A DNA stretch of 64,000 nt from Dicaeum eximium (taxonomy: Eukaryota > Chordata > Aves > Passeriformes > Dicaeidae). Within the stretch, counting starts at the first letter, position 1; every line of letters begins with the position of its first letter. The position numbers and the translations under genes were made by a program. The notes beneath the pieces were generated by a model. That model made no database searches. It saw only the letters and a program-made list of their open reading frames with translations, and was not told the DNA's origin. Shown one piece after another: positions 12,201 through 27,200 of the stretch. The stretch is taken from positions 524,424-588,423 of the forward strand of contig VWZP01007855.1 of NCBI GenBank assembly GCA_013396995.1. Direction: 5' to 3'.

Positions 12201-15200
12201 GGAAGAGGCCAGAACAGCACAGGTGAGGTTGAACCACCCTAATGGAGCGTTTGCAGCAGCGCTGGTGGCAGCAAAGCAACTGAAGTGACTTCCCGTTATT
12301 TTATTCCCGTTACGAGGACAGCTGGGCATGGAAATGTGGCATTCCCGGATGGAAAAGCTTGCTGAGGTGGCCACACAAATTCAGGATTAATGTGCTGAGT
12401 GCTGCGATGTGGTGCCAGACTGATCCCAAAGCAAATGTTACTCCCAGGCCTTTTGAAGCTTCACAGCTCGTACCGACTCAAAGCAGACATAAAAACACTC
12501 AAATCTTTGAAAATTATTAATTTGAAGAGAAAAAAACCAAATCCAGCTCAGATTTGGTTTTTTTCTCATAGCTCTAAATAGCTGAGAGCTTAACAGAGAG
12601 GTTGTGGCCACCCCATCCCTGGAAGGGTTCCAGGAGAGCTTGGATGGGGCTTGGACAAGCTGGTCTCTGGAAGGTGTCCCTGCCCTTGGCAGGGGTGGAA
12701 TGAGAAGTGCTTGAAGTCCCTTTCAAGTCTCTTCCATCCCAAACCATCCAATGAAACAGCCCCTCTTCACCTCACAGGGACACAATTTTTATATGAAATC
12801 CAGATTTTCACACTAAGGGAGGATCAACCACCGTCTCCTAATGCCAGGAATTCCCCTGCGTGCACACAACGGGCGAGGAGCTCACCCAGCACAATCTCCC
12901 CACCAGAACCAGGAGGTCCAACACCACACTGGGTTTTTGGGAAAGGCCTGGGTCCTTCCTAAATCATGAGCCTGCAATTCAGTGCACCCAGAGCTCTGCT
13001 GAGGGTGTTGAAGATGGTGACAGAGTTGAGATGCCACAAACAAAGCATTTTGTGCCACCTCTGCTGCTGCCCTGAGCCACCACCTTTGGGCCACGCTCCA
13101 GCTCCGTGCTCCAAACCATCCCCCCACACCCTCCTGGCCAAGGAATGACAGAAAACTGGGCTAGACTGGAAAAGTCCAAGACCAAACCAATGGAAAAACC
13201 TTTCTGAACCCTCATTTTTCACGATGGGCATCTCAAGGAGCAGGAAGAACGGTGTGAATCAGCAGCATCACTGTCAGTGACAGCCAGCATCATGGCTAGG
13301 AAACTCCAAATAATTACAAACCTGCTTCTAAACTGCCTGGCAGGGTAGAAAATGTAGTGAAAAACACCAAACAAGGATGCTTTTGATGCTCCTGCTCGTT
13401 TTGCTGGCATCCCAGTCTGGATGAATCATTTGGGGATCTGTAAGCACCATGGGGACCTGTCACCAAGACAGATCCAGCAAACCAGGCATGAGCAAAAAAG
13501 CAGCAGGAATGGCCAAGGGATGGAAAAATCCACCTTCATTTGCAAGGAAGAGGCCAGGGATGATTTCCAGGTTTTTAGACCAGGTACTTGCACTTTGGGA
13601 GCGGGGACTCCACGATCCTTAGGGTCCCTCCCAATTTGAGCTATCCTGTGATTCTGTGATTACAAAAGCAGCAGAAAGGTGCTCTCCCCATGGACTGTTA
13701 CAGCACTGGGGCAGAGAACTCCAACAAAAACCAGCCATAAACCCCCCTGACATCCATAAACCACTTCCCAAAAGAGCTCTTCCCTCCTGCCCATCCACCC
13801 TCGCTGCAGCTTCAGCCTTCACATGGCTCGAGCACACAATGCTCAACATCAACTGGATCAACAAAAGAAAATCCCTTTTTTTGGCCCAAATTTTGAGCAA
13901 GTTTTTCCATGAATATCCCCCACATTCCTTGACTGAGCGTCTGCTCCACCAGAGCAAAGCTTCCCCTGCCCTGTTCTCCTCATCTCTTTCTCCAAACACC
14001 TGAAACATCTCAAAAGAAGCTTCCCTTTAAAAATTTGCCCCAGGCAGGCAGTGTCATGGAAAGTTCCAGCAGAAATAGGTACAAATTTGGCTAATTTATC
14101 TAAACAAGTGACTACAGGTCTTCTGATGGAAAGTGTTGGGCAACACATCCTGTGGGTGTATTGACAACTCTGCCCACCAGCATCTAAAGGGTTTCACTGC
14201 CAGGTTTGGGGTGCTCAGTGACAAAACACTCCCAAGACATGGAAATCAGCACCTCCTGAATTATTAATTAGTTTTCCAGAAGCTTTCAGCACACAAACTG
14301 ATGTTGGAACAATGCTAGAAATGATTTATTCAGATGAAACCCACGACTTTTATCAAATGGCACCTGAACAGGCAGGAATTCAACCTGCTGTGAGTGATTT
14401 CATTCACAAGGAGAGCAAAACCAGCCAAGTGACTCACTGGAAGAGCCATAAATAATTAAAATAAAGCCCAGCTTTTGCATACATTTCTCCCAAAGAAGGC
14501 CAAGTCTTTCCTATTAATCTAACAGAGATGCTCTCTGTGAACATTGGCTGTTGGAAAGGCTTAGAATGGACTTTCAAGATGAAAATGCCAAATGGAAATG
14601 AAAATTGACTGGAGCCTTGCCCAAATTCTCTGAGCCAGGAGTGGAAGAGGACAAGCCCAGAAGTATTTTTAATAGCTGAGAGGAGAAGGAGTGGGATCAG
14701 ACAAAAGGAGGATTATTTTTCCTTGTTCCAGACCCGTGGTGCACATCACCCTGAGCAGCCAGAACCTTTCTTTCTGCAAGCCCTGTGCCACCACTGGCAT
14801 TAACCACACTCCCTGACCTTCCCTGCAGCTGATTTAACATCAATTAATACAGCTTTACAATTCCAAGGTAGTTTTTTTAATTAAAGCTGCCCTGCTGCCC
14901 TTGGATTGCTGGATTTAAACCCAAGAGCTTTGGCAGCCAGACGTGTCTCTCCTGCTCACCACCGCAGCTTTCTCCACAAATCCATTTGGGATAAAGTGCT
15001 CCCACTTGGCCAAAATTATGGTTTAAACTCCTGCCATTTGCCTTCAGACACCAGAATTCCAGCAGCCATGGAAAAAAAGCTGAAAAATCCCTGTCCTTGC
15101 AAATACCTGCATCAATTTGCTGCCTGTGGTAACTCCCTCAGGGATGTTACTTCATCAGGGATGTTACTCCACCAGAAATTCCCTTCCCAGTCCTGCTTTG

Positions 15201-18200
15201 GATCTGGAATCCAGACTGACCAACCAGCCCCCAGCAATAAAAGGATTTATTCAGCATCACAATCCACAGCTACACCATTCATGTAAGGCAACACTAAAGC
15301 AATTAATGAAACACTGCCCTTGCTGGGCTGCAAATACGGAGTAGAACGGTGGCACAGCCTAAACCACGCCAGGAATGTGACATTAGGAACGGTTTTCCAT
15401 TTAACTCCTTTCTCAACAGGGTAAGAAAAGCTCTCAGCAACACCATCTGAGTGCTCAGGTGGCCACACTTGGGCTGTGCTCTGTCCTGTGAAGCCTGGGC
15501 TTGCTCTGCTCCCGGGAATGCGTGACAGCTCCAGCCCCAGACATGCATCCGTGCCACCGAGTGCTGCAGCCTGCAGGACTTGTGCCGTGGATTTGGGGTC
15601 TGTTTCTCACACAGACCCTAAGAAATTCAATCAGCCCCACGTTGCTGTGGCAGCTTTTGCCCCCTCCCAGTTTTTTTTTCCCAGCTCACCCGACCCCGGC
15701 GTGATCAGCGGCCCCTCCAGCTCGAAGGTGTCGTCTTCACATTGATCGTCCAACTTCTTCTTTTTTTTCTTTGATGGATCTCTGGGTTTCCTCAAAAGGG
15801 AGAGTTCTTCTGGATGCCTGATGTCTGGAGGGGAAAATGGACCACTTTTATAATGGCAGGATGGGAAAAAAAAAGAAGAAAAAAGGGGGAAAAAATGGGG
15901 AAAAGAAGAATATCCTTCCATTAGGAACAACATCCAGCTATGTCCAGTATCTCCCTTGGATGAATTTCCTCCTCTGTAATGGTTAAAAATCAAGTTGAGG
16001 AGATTTTCCCTGCAAGTCTGCTGGAAACAAGTAGTGTCCTGGGCTGGAAAAGTAGCATAACATTTGGATAAAATATGGAATTTCACAGGCACAGCCACTC
16101 AAATGTAAATGTGAGCACTGGTAGACCCTGTGACAGAGCCTAGTAACACCTCCATACATTAAATATAAATGATAAAAGAATAACCCCCATTAATAATATA
16201 AAATTATAAATTATATATAATAATACACAATAATGTATAAATAATATAACAAAATAGAAATAATAGAAATAATAGAAATAGAAATAGAAATAGAAATAAA
16301 AATAGAAATCAGCACACAAATCCCTGCTTAGCCATGTAGGTAACAGACCAGACCCTCTCACTTCCATAGGAGAAATCCAAGAGTTAAGCCATTTATTTAC
16401 ACATCAGACTGGAAAGTTTAAAGCTTGTAATTTACCCACTTTTTAAAAAGATTTTGGCTGAAGTGTTTCCTTTTCACAGCAAACCTCTCCCATTTTCCTG
16501 CCTGGGACCAACCTGAACAATGTAAAACCCATTTAAAACGAGGAACATCCCATTGTGTTTGTGTTTTAAGCCATGGGAATATGGAGAGTGAGGAAAAAGG
16601 GAATTTTCATTTCCTCCCAAGGCAGCACTTTGGGTCTGCTGCACTCAATTCCAAGTGGGAAGGAGTTTCCTGGGAAAGCAGAGCCCGCTGTTGTTTGTAC
16701 CAGTGAAACCACTGAGGGACTGGAGCAGGAGCAGGAATCCTGTGCTCGGTCAGTGGGTGGGAGCTGACCTGGAAAAGGATTCACCTGGGCATGGAGCCAT
16801 CCAAGTGCAGTGGTGAAAGGCTGCAAAAAGCTTGGAGAGCTCTGAAATACAGCTTGGATTGGGAAAATATGGGATGGGAGAGCTGGGGGTGTTCACCTGG
16901 AGAGGAGAAGGCTCCAGAGAGAGCTCAGAGCCTAAAGGGCTCCAGGAGAGCTGGAGAGGGACTGGGGACAAGGGATGGAGGGACAGGACACAGGGAATGG
17001 CTCCCACTGCCAGAGGGCAGGGATGGATGGGATACTTGGAAGGAATTCCTGGTTGTGAGGGTGGGGAGGGGCTGGGATGGAATTCCCAGAGAAGCTGTGG
17101 CTGCCCCTGGATCCCTGGAAGTGTCCAGGGCCAGGCTGGACAGAGCTTGGGATAGTGGAAGGTGTCCCTGCCATGGCAGGGGGTGGAATTTAAGAGATGG
17201 GATTTAAGTTCCTTTCCAATCCAAACCATCTTGTGATTCCCTGATGATTCTATGGAGATTATGGACATGCCTAAGCCTGGCAGGAGTTCTGGAGCCTCCT
17301 CTGCAGCTGGCTGTCCATGCTGAAGCTCCTGTGCTGTTTCTTGCTCTGGTTTTTGTGCCTGTCACCCCAAAAGGCTCAGCTGCAAAGCTTTCCCTTTGGA
17401 ATGCCCTATGGAAAGCAGCCCCTGGTCCCACCCCTGCTGCAGCAGAGGTCAGGAGACAGGAGCTGGCTGCAGCCAGGCTGTGTTTTCCCACCCAAGGAAT
17501 GCTGAAGGACACAATCAGCCATTCTCCCAGCCAGGAGAAGTTACAGGGCTGGGATCTCACCACGTGCTGGCAGCAGTGGGAGTTCCCTGAGCACTCCCAG
17601 GCATGGGATTATAATTAACACTGGAATTTGGTCCCCAGCACATGAGCAGGGCAGGACACAGCCCCACACTGCCCACCCACACCAGCATTGCTCCTTCCTG
17701 CAAACAAGCTGGGAAATGCCACACTGGGAGCTGATTGTTAGCCCTGGCTTTCCTGAATCCAGAGGCTGCACACTTCTGGATTTAACTCTTTTATATTGTA
17801 GGTGTCCCATCCCAAACCATTATCTAGCTTTAATTTAAGTTTTATTTTTATTTATATTCTCGTAGTTACTTACACATTATATTTATATATATAAATACTG
17901 TATATATATACATATATATATATTTATATATTTCTTTTTAGAAAGCATAAATAATTTTAAGCTTTATTTTTATTTATATATTTATATTTATTTATTTCAA
18001 TCATATCATTGAATCCCAGAATGGTTTGGGTTGGATGGAACCTTAAAGTACATCTTGTTCTACCCCCTGCCCTGGGCAGAGACACCTTCCACTCTCCCAG
18101 GTTGCTCCAAGCCTTGTCCAATCTGGTCTTGAATACTTCCAGGCTAAAAATATATAGATTTAGATATCTATATGAATTTTAAATCTATAAAAATATATAA

Positions 18201-21200
18201 AATATATAGATATTTATAGATTATATATAAACTTTTTAAACTTATAATCTTGGTTTTTTTCTGTATTTAGAGGTATTTATTGCTCTATTATTTATCTATT
18301 TCATTCCTTTATATATATAAGCTTTATCTAATTTCAGCTTTAATCTACCCCTGATTTATTATCACTCCACACACATCATCCCACTAAAACCTATCCCTGG
18401 CCAGCTTTTTGCCCATTTCTAGCAATCAATACCCAGAGCTGAGTGCAGGCAGCTCTGAGCATTCCCACTGATCCCAGCTTACCTCATGGAGCAGGAATCT
18501 GCTGGGACAACCAGGGTCACATGCAGGGGACAAGAGGCAGAGCAGCCCAAATCGAGGAGTTCCCCTGGTATTTTGGAGCAAGGTTTATTTATGGTGCATT
18601 AGCAACTCTCAGCTGGAAGCACTCAGGGAGGCCTGGAGAAGGCTCTGGGCCAGGCTGGGATTCTGGAAGCAATCCTGGAATCATCCCAGGGCTTGACCAT
18701 CTGATATGGGAGAGGCTTTTTATAGCCCCTCAGTTGTTCCTGATGCTACAAAGGATCCAGGGCAAGTTTTGGGCAGCTGCTTGGAAGCAGCAGATGGCTG
18801 CAGGGCATGGAGAAGGCAGCACATCCTTAGGGATCCTATGGATGAGCAGCAAATTCCTCCCGAGCGCATTCCGACGGATTCACCCTGACGCCGGGACTTC
18901 ACAAACCCACCAAGGCAGCTGAGGGAATGGCTTCAAACTGAAGGTTTAGATGGGATATTGGCAAGGAATTCCTGGCTGGGAGGGTGGGCAGGCCCTGGTA
19001 CAGAGTGCCCAGAGAAGCTGTGGCTGTCCCTGGATCCCTGGAAGTGTCCAAGGCCAGGTTGGACAGGGCTTGGAGCAACCTGGGACAGTGGAAGGTGTCC
19101 CTGTCATGGCAGGGGTGGCACTGGGTGAGCTCTGAGATCCTTTCCAACCCAAACCATTCTGGGATTCCATGGGAAGGAGACAGAAAGGCCTGAGCCTGCT
19201 CAAAATATGATCAGAAAGGCGGCTTTGAGTCTCCAAGAGAAATTTTTCCAGCTCTTGGATGAAGCCATTTTGCTGCCTGCAGCATCTTCTCTTCCATTTG
19301 CTGCCTGCAACATCCTGCCTGTGCCTGCTGTCTCTGGCTGCAGGGAAGTCCTTGGGGTTTTTTTCCCTGTGTAATCCCTCATTTCTCATCCAGCCCCTGC
19401 ACAGCTCACCCAGCCCAGCTGTGCCCATTTATCTCTCGTCCTGAACAAACTCCAGAGCTGGGATTAAACCCTCTTCCTTCACAAAGCACCATCTGCATCC
19501 TGCAAACTGACTTAAAAAAAAAATCCTCCTTATAGGGTGTAAAATTCCCAATTTATGCTATTTTGCACTAAATCCACCAAGTAAATCTTGCAGCTGCTGC
19601 ATTTTTATCCACCCAGGTGTGTTGTCATGGGGATCCCAGAAGGGTTTGGGTTGGAAGGGACCTTAAAGCCCACCCAGTGCCACCCCTGCCATGGCAGGGA
19701 CACCTTCCACTGTCCCAGGTTGCTCCAAGCCCTGTCCAACCTGGCTCTGGACACTTCCAGGGGCTCCCAATCCCAGAAGAAACCAGATTTATGGTTTTCT
19801 TACATCACCCACATATAGACCATGACATCATTGACTGGAAGGGCTGAGTATGGACCAACTTCCCCAAAAACTGAAATTATGGGAAACCACACTACTTCCA
19901 GTATTCAGTTCTCATAAATACAGATAATAATCTGAGACACAAAGAAAATCTTGATGTAGAAAGAAAATTAATGTTCCAAAGAATCTTCCAGCATCCAATT
20001 TCCTTCCCCATTTCTGGTTCCCCTAAAGGCCAGAGGGTTGGTTCACCTCCTTAATTCTTGAACATAAAACCTCCATAAATTTACTTGTAGCACAGACAAC
20101 ACTGAGGGGAAATCCTCTCTTTAATGCTGATCCAGCCACCCCTCCTTCAGGAAACGTGTTTTGAAGTGGGATATCTCTGGGAAGTGGGATTTCTCTGCAC
20201 TCCATCACTGCTCCCTCCAACCAGTGACTCATAAAAATTACAGCCTTTGTGTATCACTCTGACAACTCTTAGAAAAATGAGACCTCAAACCTCATTTTTC
20301 TTCCATTCCAGACTTAAAACCAAAAATAAAGGTTTGTTTTTTTGTTTTTTTTCTTGGAATGAGTGAATTCTATGGATGGTTTTTCACAGTGTTAAGTTTA
20401 CAGAATGAAGCATCCGACTTATCTGCAACATAAATTCTCTCGAGATAAAGTTCTGCAAAACAGACCAGAGGGGGGAAAAAAATACCAAAAAAGAAACGAA
20501 AAAAAAAACCAAAAAAACTTACATAACTTGAGGAGTGTCTGGAGATAAGGCTGTGGTTGTGCTGGACACTGGGCAGTATCTGATGGAGCAGGTCCTCACC
20601 CCCCAGCACAGTTTACTGGGTTTGTACATTCAGTACATTTTATTATGGGTTCTTCAGATGCCCAGGAACTTAAATATTTATCTGGGCAAAAGCCAAGCTC
20701 TCCAGTGACTGCCTGGGGCCCTGCAGCTCTCTCAGGACATCCCACAAAGCCTCTGGAGATGCCCAAGGAGTGCTATGGCTGTGAAATCAGCTGGGGCTGG
20801 CCCTGGCAGAGGTTTTGCTGGAGCCTTCCCAAACTGTGGGTGGAAAATCCAAGTGCCTGTTGACTTATGGATTTGCCAAGGGAGCAGTGATGTGCAAAAC
20901 CACCCAAAAACGGGGTCAGTGGGGTTTGGATGGCTGTGAACGTTTGTGCCAGTGGTTCCCAGAGCTGAAACTGGGCACCACCAGCCCAGAGAGACCCAGG
21001 AGGGGAAGGAAAAGGAGGAGGAGGAGGATGCAGGCAGTGGTGATGGAGCCAAGCATTACTGCAAGGCCAATAAAAAGAGCCATTGGAGAGGCAGAGCCAA
21101 CAAACACTTGAATGTTTGGATGTTTTTTTCCATAAGTGGGACGAAATCCCTGGGCTCCTGTTACCCAGATGCCTCCTGGAGCACAGGCAGCACTACAAGC

Positions 21201-24200
21201 CTTGCCCCTGAAGTGGCTGAACTGCAGCTCGAATCCAATTAAACTCCATTCATTTAATCCCACAAACAAGAGAAAAACAATCCATTTACACCCTTCCCTC
21301 TGCTTCAGCCCATAAAGAGCAATCCAATTCCAAGGAAGGCTTGGCCAGCATGTCCTAATGTCTTCGGGATGGAATTCTATTTAAAGGGTCTCTGTCAACA
21401 GCGGGGTAAGGATGAAAAAATTCACTGACTCACACGGTGACATAAAACCTGACGCTCCTCCACACGCAGAACACGGCTGGGGTGGGGACAGGGGGGGAGA
21501 GTGGAAAGGAATTTCTTTTTTTTTCCATCTCAGACACTCTGTAATTAAATCTGGTTATTTCCCTGACCCCAGTTGCTGGGGCTGGTCTGGATCCTGCACG
21601 ACAGCTGAGCACGGGCAGGCAATAAAAGGGGAAAACGCCGCGGCTGGCAGCGGAACACTTGGGCCCTGCAGTTGGAAAAGCTGTGGACGTTGCAATTTGG
21701 CCAGCTCTGGAAATGGGAAGATTTCCTTCCACACCCATTCCCTGGACATATTTAGAAATAGCTGTGCCACTGCCAAACCTCTCTGCTCGTGGCAGGGAAA
21801 GGCAGCAAATCCATCCTCGGTGTTTCACCGCCTCCGTCTCCCCATGAACGTCATCCCCGAGCATCCTCCTGATGCACCTGAGCACCCACAGCCTGCATCC
21901 CGAGATCCCTCAGTCACTGAGGTTGGAAAAGACATCCAGGACCATGAAGTCCAACTTGTGACTCATCCCCACCTTGTCACCCAGTCCAGAGCACTGAGTG
22001 CCACGTCCAGGCCTTCCCTGGACACCTTCAGGGCTGGGGAATCCATCCCTTTCCAAGGGGACCACCCTTTCCTGAAGAAATTCCTCCTCAATTCTGGTGC
22101 TGCTCCCCAAATTCCCCCTGAGATGCTCATGTGCATCTACCAGGACTCTATGATTTTAGGGAAAGCACTCCTTTATTTACCAGCAGGGTGTGAAGGAAGA
22201 AAAGGAAATTTAGGAGGTTTGCAGTGACCAGGGATGGTGGGATTCTTGTCCTGTGCAGGACCAGGAGTTGGACTTGATGATCCTTGTAGGTCCCTTCCAA
22301 TCAGGATATTCTGTGATTCCACAAACTCCAGGCAGCTTTGCCTCCTGGAAGATGCAACTCCATGTGGCTGTCACAGAGCCCTGGGAATGCTGCACATCGT
22401 CCACCAAAGAGTTTCAAAAAAACCCAAAAAACAACAAAAAACCCCCAAAAAACAACAAACAGTGGCTTTTTATAGAAGTCTTTTTGGCAACGGAGGGCGT
22501 GGAAATATTGCAAATACTTCAGGAGTCAGAGGACGTTCTGTCCTGGAGCAGGGAGTGTTTGGAAAGGGAAAAAAAAAAAAAGGTAGGGTCACATTCGGCA
22601 TCGGGACAGTGTCACCTTCCCTGGGCTGGGCTGGGCTGGCATCCTGCCACCCCCAAATGCCACTGTCACCAAATGCCACTGCCACCTCGGCTCAGGTTGC
22701 ATTTGGCTGGAGGCTGAGGCAGGGAAGGCTGGCTGTCACCTTCCCACCACTCGCTGTGTCTCGGGAAAATCCCAATTTTTGGGACGATGGGAAGCAGCTC
22801 ACCACCTTCATGGGACTCTCTGCATCCCCAGCTCCACAAGCTCCTCAGGATCAGACCAACCTCACCCTGTGCAAGAAGGGGAGCTGGGGACTGGAGCAAG
22901 ATGGAATGTGGGCATGGAAACTGCCACAGCTGGGCACAGGACGCTCCCCAGACTTGGTTTTCCAAAACAGGTGACTAATTCACATGGATCACAAGGCAGG
23001 AGCTGGGTGTGAGGCTCCACCAGACTCTGGGGAAATAAGAAGAGCCTGGAGGGAATTTCTCTGTCTTACACAGCCTCAGGGTGGGTAGGGAGGGATTGGT
23101 CATGAATTTTGGAGTGTTTCCTCTCAGAGCTGCCTCCTCCCAGCTCTGGCACTGAGTTGTTCTCTCTGTGCTCCCACAAACATCCACCAGAATTTTCCCT
23201 GCTCCTCTTCTCAGGCTGGAGGGCAGCAGAGGTCCCAAATCTTCACAGCCAGGAGAAGAGGAGAAGGATGAGAGCTTTTCTGCTGTCACAGCATCTCCCC
23301 TCACCCTGCAGCTCCAACATAAGCCATGTCCCCAGGAGAAGGAGCATTGCTGGGGCAGGAAACGCCGAGGCCTGGGAAAAAAACTCTCACACTTGCATCT
23401 TGCTGTTTGCTTTTCCTGTCCCACGTGCCCACAGAGCAGCAGCAGAGCCTGCCTGGAGTCCCTTAGAGCTCCTGGGATGCATAGAAAAACATACAGGCAG
23501 AATGCTGGAAGGAAGCAGCTGCAAGGCATCCACTGGGCTGGAATCAAGTGAAGCCATCCCAGAATCCCAGAATGGTTTGGGCTGGAAGGGACCTTAAAGG
23601 TCACCCACTCCCCTGCCATGGCAGGGACACCTTCCACCATCCCAGGCTGCTCCAAGCTCTGTCCAGCCTGGCTTTGGACACTTCCAGGGATGCAGTGACA
23701 GCCACAGCTTCTCTGGGCACCTTGTGTCTCACTGCCCTCACAGCTGAGAACTCCTTCCTGTTCATGCAGAAAAAGAAGATTTTTCCATATGTTGTTATGC
23801 TGGCTAATGGGTGAGCATTTCCTACCACCCCAAATCCCACTTTCAACAAGGATTTTCCCACTCACACCAATAAAATGATGATGCAGCCCATCAAATTGCA
23901 GTTGGACATTCGATAGGCAGTTTTCTGGGTGGAATTATCTCTCAGTGGGATGATGAGAGCATGGGAGCATCCCATCCCAACTCCAGTGTCCCGCTGCTGG
24001 CCAGCAGGCGGGAAGCACAAATCCACAAAAAAAAAAAAAAAAAAGAGAAGTTTTGCTTTCTCTTTCTCTGGTCTTTAATTGCAGATCAAAGCTGGCCCTT
24101 CAGGCTGGAGCTGCCTGCCAGCAGCTGCTCCTGGGCAGGATTCCAGGCCACCCTTTGGATGAGGGCTGCCCATCCCATGCTCTGCCCGCTCCTCTCCTCG

Positions 24201-27200
24201 TGCCTGCCGGGTCAATCCGTGCCTTTAACCCCCCTGAGTGGCTGCTCTGGGAATCAGGGGGCTGCAATCCAGCCACTGGGAATGAGATTGGGTTTTTTTC
24301 CGGCTTCACACGACCTCCAGGAAAGTGAGGGATGTGTGAGTGGCTCCAGCATCTTCCCACAGGCACCTCCTGGGAGCCCCAGGGAGCTGCCCTTTGGAAT
24401 AACTTCCCTCTGCACAAGAACAGAGACTTCTCTTTAAAAATCAACCACACTCTGCAAGGGTCACACCTCTGGGTAACAATTTAAAAGGAACAGAAGCTAA
24501 GGACAGCGCTAAATAATTCATCCATGGGTCTTCCTGTTTGGGTAGTGAGGATTTTATGAATGCAAGCAGCCAGAGTCCTGAGAACGTCAGGAATGACTTC
24601 AATTACTCATTGAAGCTTTGTGCTGGAGTTACTGAGGTGTGTAATTAAATGATCCAGGTACAGCCAAAATGTGAGCAACTCCCAGGCCCAGTTCTGCCCT
24701 AACTTCCCTGGAGCTCAGAAATCAAGGGATTTCAGAGACAAGGACTATGCTGGGATCACTTTCCCTTCCACCTGGAAATATCTGCTCAGTTTTCCTTGGA
24801 GAGGCAATTAGCTTGATTAAGATGGAATATGGGAGCTCTCTGCAGCCATCCTGTGCAGGGATGCTGAGGAGGGAGGGCAGGGAAAGGCAATGGAGAAAAA
24901 TGGGGCAGGAAAACACAACTGGGGAGGGAAAAAGGAGAATCATAGAATCACAAAATCACAGAATAGTTTGGGTTGGAAAGAACCTTAAAGATCATCCCAT
25001 TCCAACCCCCTGCCATGGGCAGGGACACTTTCCACTATCCCAGGGTGCTCCAAACCCTGTCCAGCCTTGGACACTTCCAGGGATGGCACAGCCACAGCTT
25101 CTCTGGGTCATCCTCACAGCCAAGATTTTATTCCTAATATGTAATATAGATATATTTATGTTTTTATATTAGTGTATAATATATGTTTTTATATTATATA
25201 TATAAAGTATATAAATGTTAAAAATACATTAGATATGAATGGTGGTACTTCAACATCTATAGCAACATTTTAACACTGATAGAAAATGCATTTGTACATA
25301 ATTTGTATTTATACCTCTGTGGGCCTGGGAAGAGCATCCCAGCCCCTCCAGTTCCAGCACTTCTGCATGCCCACATCCCAAACCTTCTTCCCTCAAGCTG
25401 ATGCCAAGCTCATGTATTATCTGGCTCCCAGTAAACACAACTGGGAGGGCTAAACAACTCAGTCACTGCAGTTTGTCCATCCTCAAGCAGCTCAGGCTGC
25501 TGAGAGGCACTCACAGGAAAGTGAAATTTCCAGTAAAAGCCCTGCTTTCCCCAAAATCAGGAACTCCATTTCAGCACTTCAGATGCAGCAGAAGGAAGTC
25601 AGCACCACCCTTGATGGATGTGCCCCTGCTGCCTGCTCAGAGCTCCAACCTCTGCTGTCCCAGAGGCTTTTCCCCCCTCCCAAACCTTTAAAAATCAGAA
25701 TTATTCTGCTGGTTGGCTCATAAATACACCCAAAGCTCTGCAGTTGGAAGGAAAGGCTGCTTCAGGCCCATGTAAGGGTCTGGCAGCATCAGTGACAGAT
25801 CTCCTGTCCCATGATGAAGCATATCAGAATTTCCTGATGTGAGTCACTGCTGGAGAGATTCATCAGCATCCAAGCCTGGGACCTCCCTGTCTAGCACGAC
25901 ATCCCAAATGCCACTGGGACATGGGGGTGGAGGAAGCAAAATCCACTCAGAAATAATGCTGGCTAAGCCTTTTTCTATTTTAAGGAGAAATTGCCCAATA
26001 TTTACGTTTTTTAAAAAACCCCAACAAAACAGGAAAGCAACAGCAAAGGTCTGTAACCAGCTAAAAATACCAAGCAAACCACGGATGTGCCGGACACAGC
26101 ACGTAGGGATGAGCTCTTCCTGCCTCTCCAAACAACTGGGTCAGCCAAGAGTAACCTCAGCTGCCTTCTGAGAGCATGAATAGATTTGCTACAGCTGAGG
26201 ATGGGTTGCAGGCACTTTTGGGAGGGGAGAATTCCAATATGGAGCACTTCCTGGAGTTCCTCGGGGTGGAGTTGTCATCTCCTCTTAGGGTTTTTTTTTT
26301 TTTGGTGGGCAGGAAGAAATATCGGGTTTTGGGATGAGGAATTTGTGAAGATGGGTGAAAAAATTATGCCTGGTAGGGAATGATCCCTCCTTTCTCCTGG
26401 GCTTCTCCTCCACCAGGAAATGAGGGTGAAGAGGAGACAGCAAGGCTTGGTTCCTTCCCTCCACCAGACAGTTTTACAGTAGAGCATCACCACTTAATCT
26501 CTAATATGATTTTCCACTAGAAGACAACCCACAGGGCTGGCAGATTTCCCATTTCAGGGTTTGCTTTTCATCCAGCACATAAATTTGCAGGGGGAAAAAG
26601 AAAAAAATCACAACCCAACACCAGCAGCCTGAACATCAAGCAGGGCTGGTACCACCTCACCTGTGACACACCTGAGGACAGCTCTGCTATGGAAGACAAT
26701 TCAGCACAAAAAATGCATTTTTTTATCACTGTTTGGCTCAGTTGGTCCTGTTATTGAAGTATTTGGACACAAAAGAGTATCTCTGGAAGGGAAGAAGAAA
26801 GGACATCCAGGCTGCTTGATGTCCAAGCAACTCCTGGGTGTTCAAAGCCAGAAAACACCAAGGATTTATCAAATTTCCACGACAACCACGTGCACCAGAG
26901 GAGAGTAACAGAGTAATTCAGGAGCAGAACAGAATGGGAATCTCCCCAGGGTGGGGTTTTCCAACACTTACTGAAGGTTTTGCAGATGTCAGAAACAGCC
27001 TTGAAGACCCTGTCGGAGAAGTTGACTTTCACCTTGACGTACTTCATGTTGGGCAGCTGCAGGCGCAGCAGCTTGTGCTGAGGGGTGAACTGGAGCTTGG
27101 CATCCGCCTGGATCCCGTATTTATCCAACGTCCAGTGAGTTTTAAGGAGCCAAGTTTTCTTCTTTTCCCACCACAGCGCGTGATCCGACCAGTCCTTCTT

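Larger units (their letters stand above)
12108..15689 (-). other. FERMT2: FERMT2 intron between coding exon 3 and the microexon
   Basis: 3582 bp. CR1 tails lie at 12597-12750 and 13575-13660. The stretch 13700-15650 shows no repeat. The part at 14240-14620 is A/T-rich, low in CpG and unique-looking, so it could harbour a conserved non-coding element, though nothing specific is recognised. Confidence 0.85.
15825..26971 (-). other. FERMT2: FERMT2 intron 2
   Basis: 11.1 kb with eight CR1 copies (listed separately) and A/T-rich simple repeats at 16140-16312, 17820-18360 and 25135-25240. Gaps without recognised features are 15825-16130, 16320-16860, 17250-17810, 18370-18925, 19775-21910, 22325-23550, 23765-24930 and 25245-26970. 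No exon of another gene is recognised on either strand. Confidence 0.85.

Noticed and set aside
21412..22227. 271-codon frame on plus
   Set aside because: Low-quality composition, includes an antisense CR1 fragment, no domain or conserved motif.
22975..23865. 296-codon frame on minus
   Set aside because: Runs through the CR1 at 23557-23760. No similarity to any family I know.
24027..24045. Poly-A run as the tail of a processed pseudogene
   Set aside because: The preceding sequence matches no gene I recognise, and no flanking duplication is visible.
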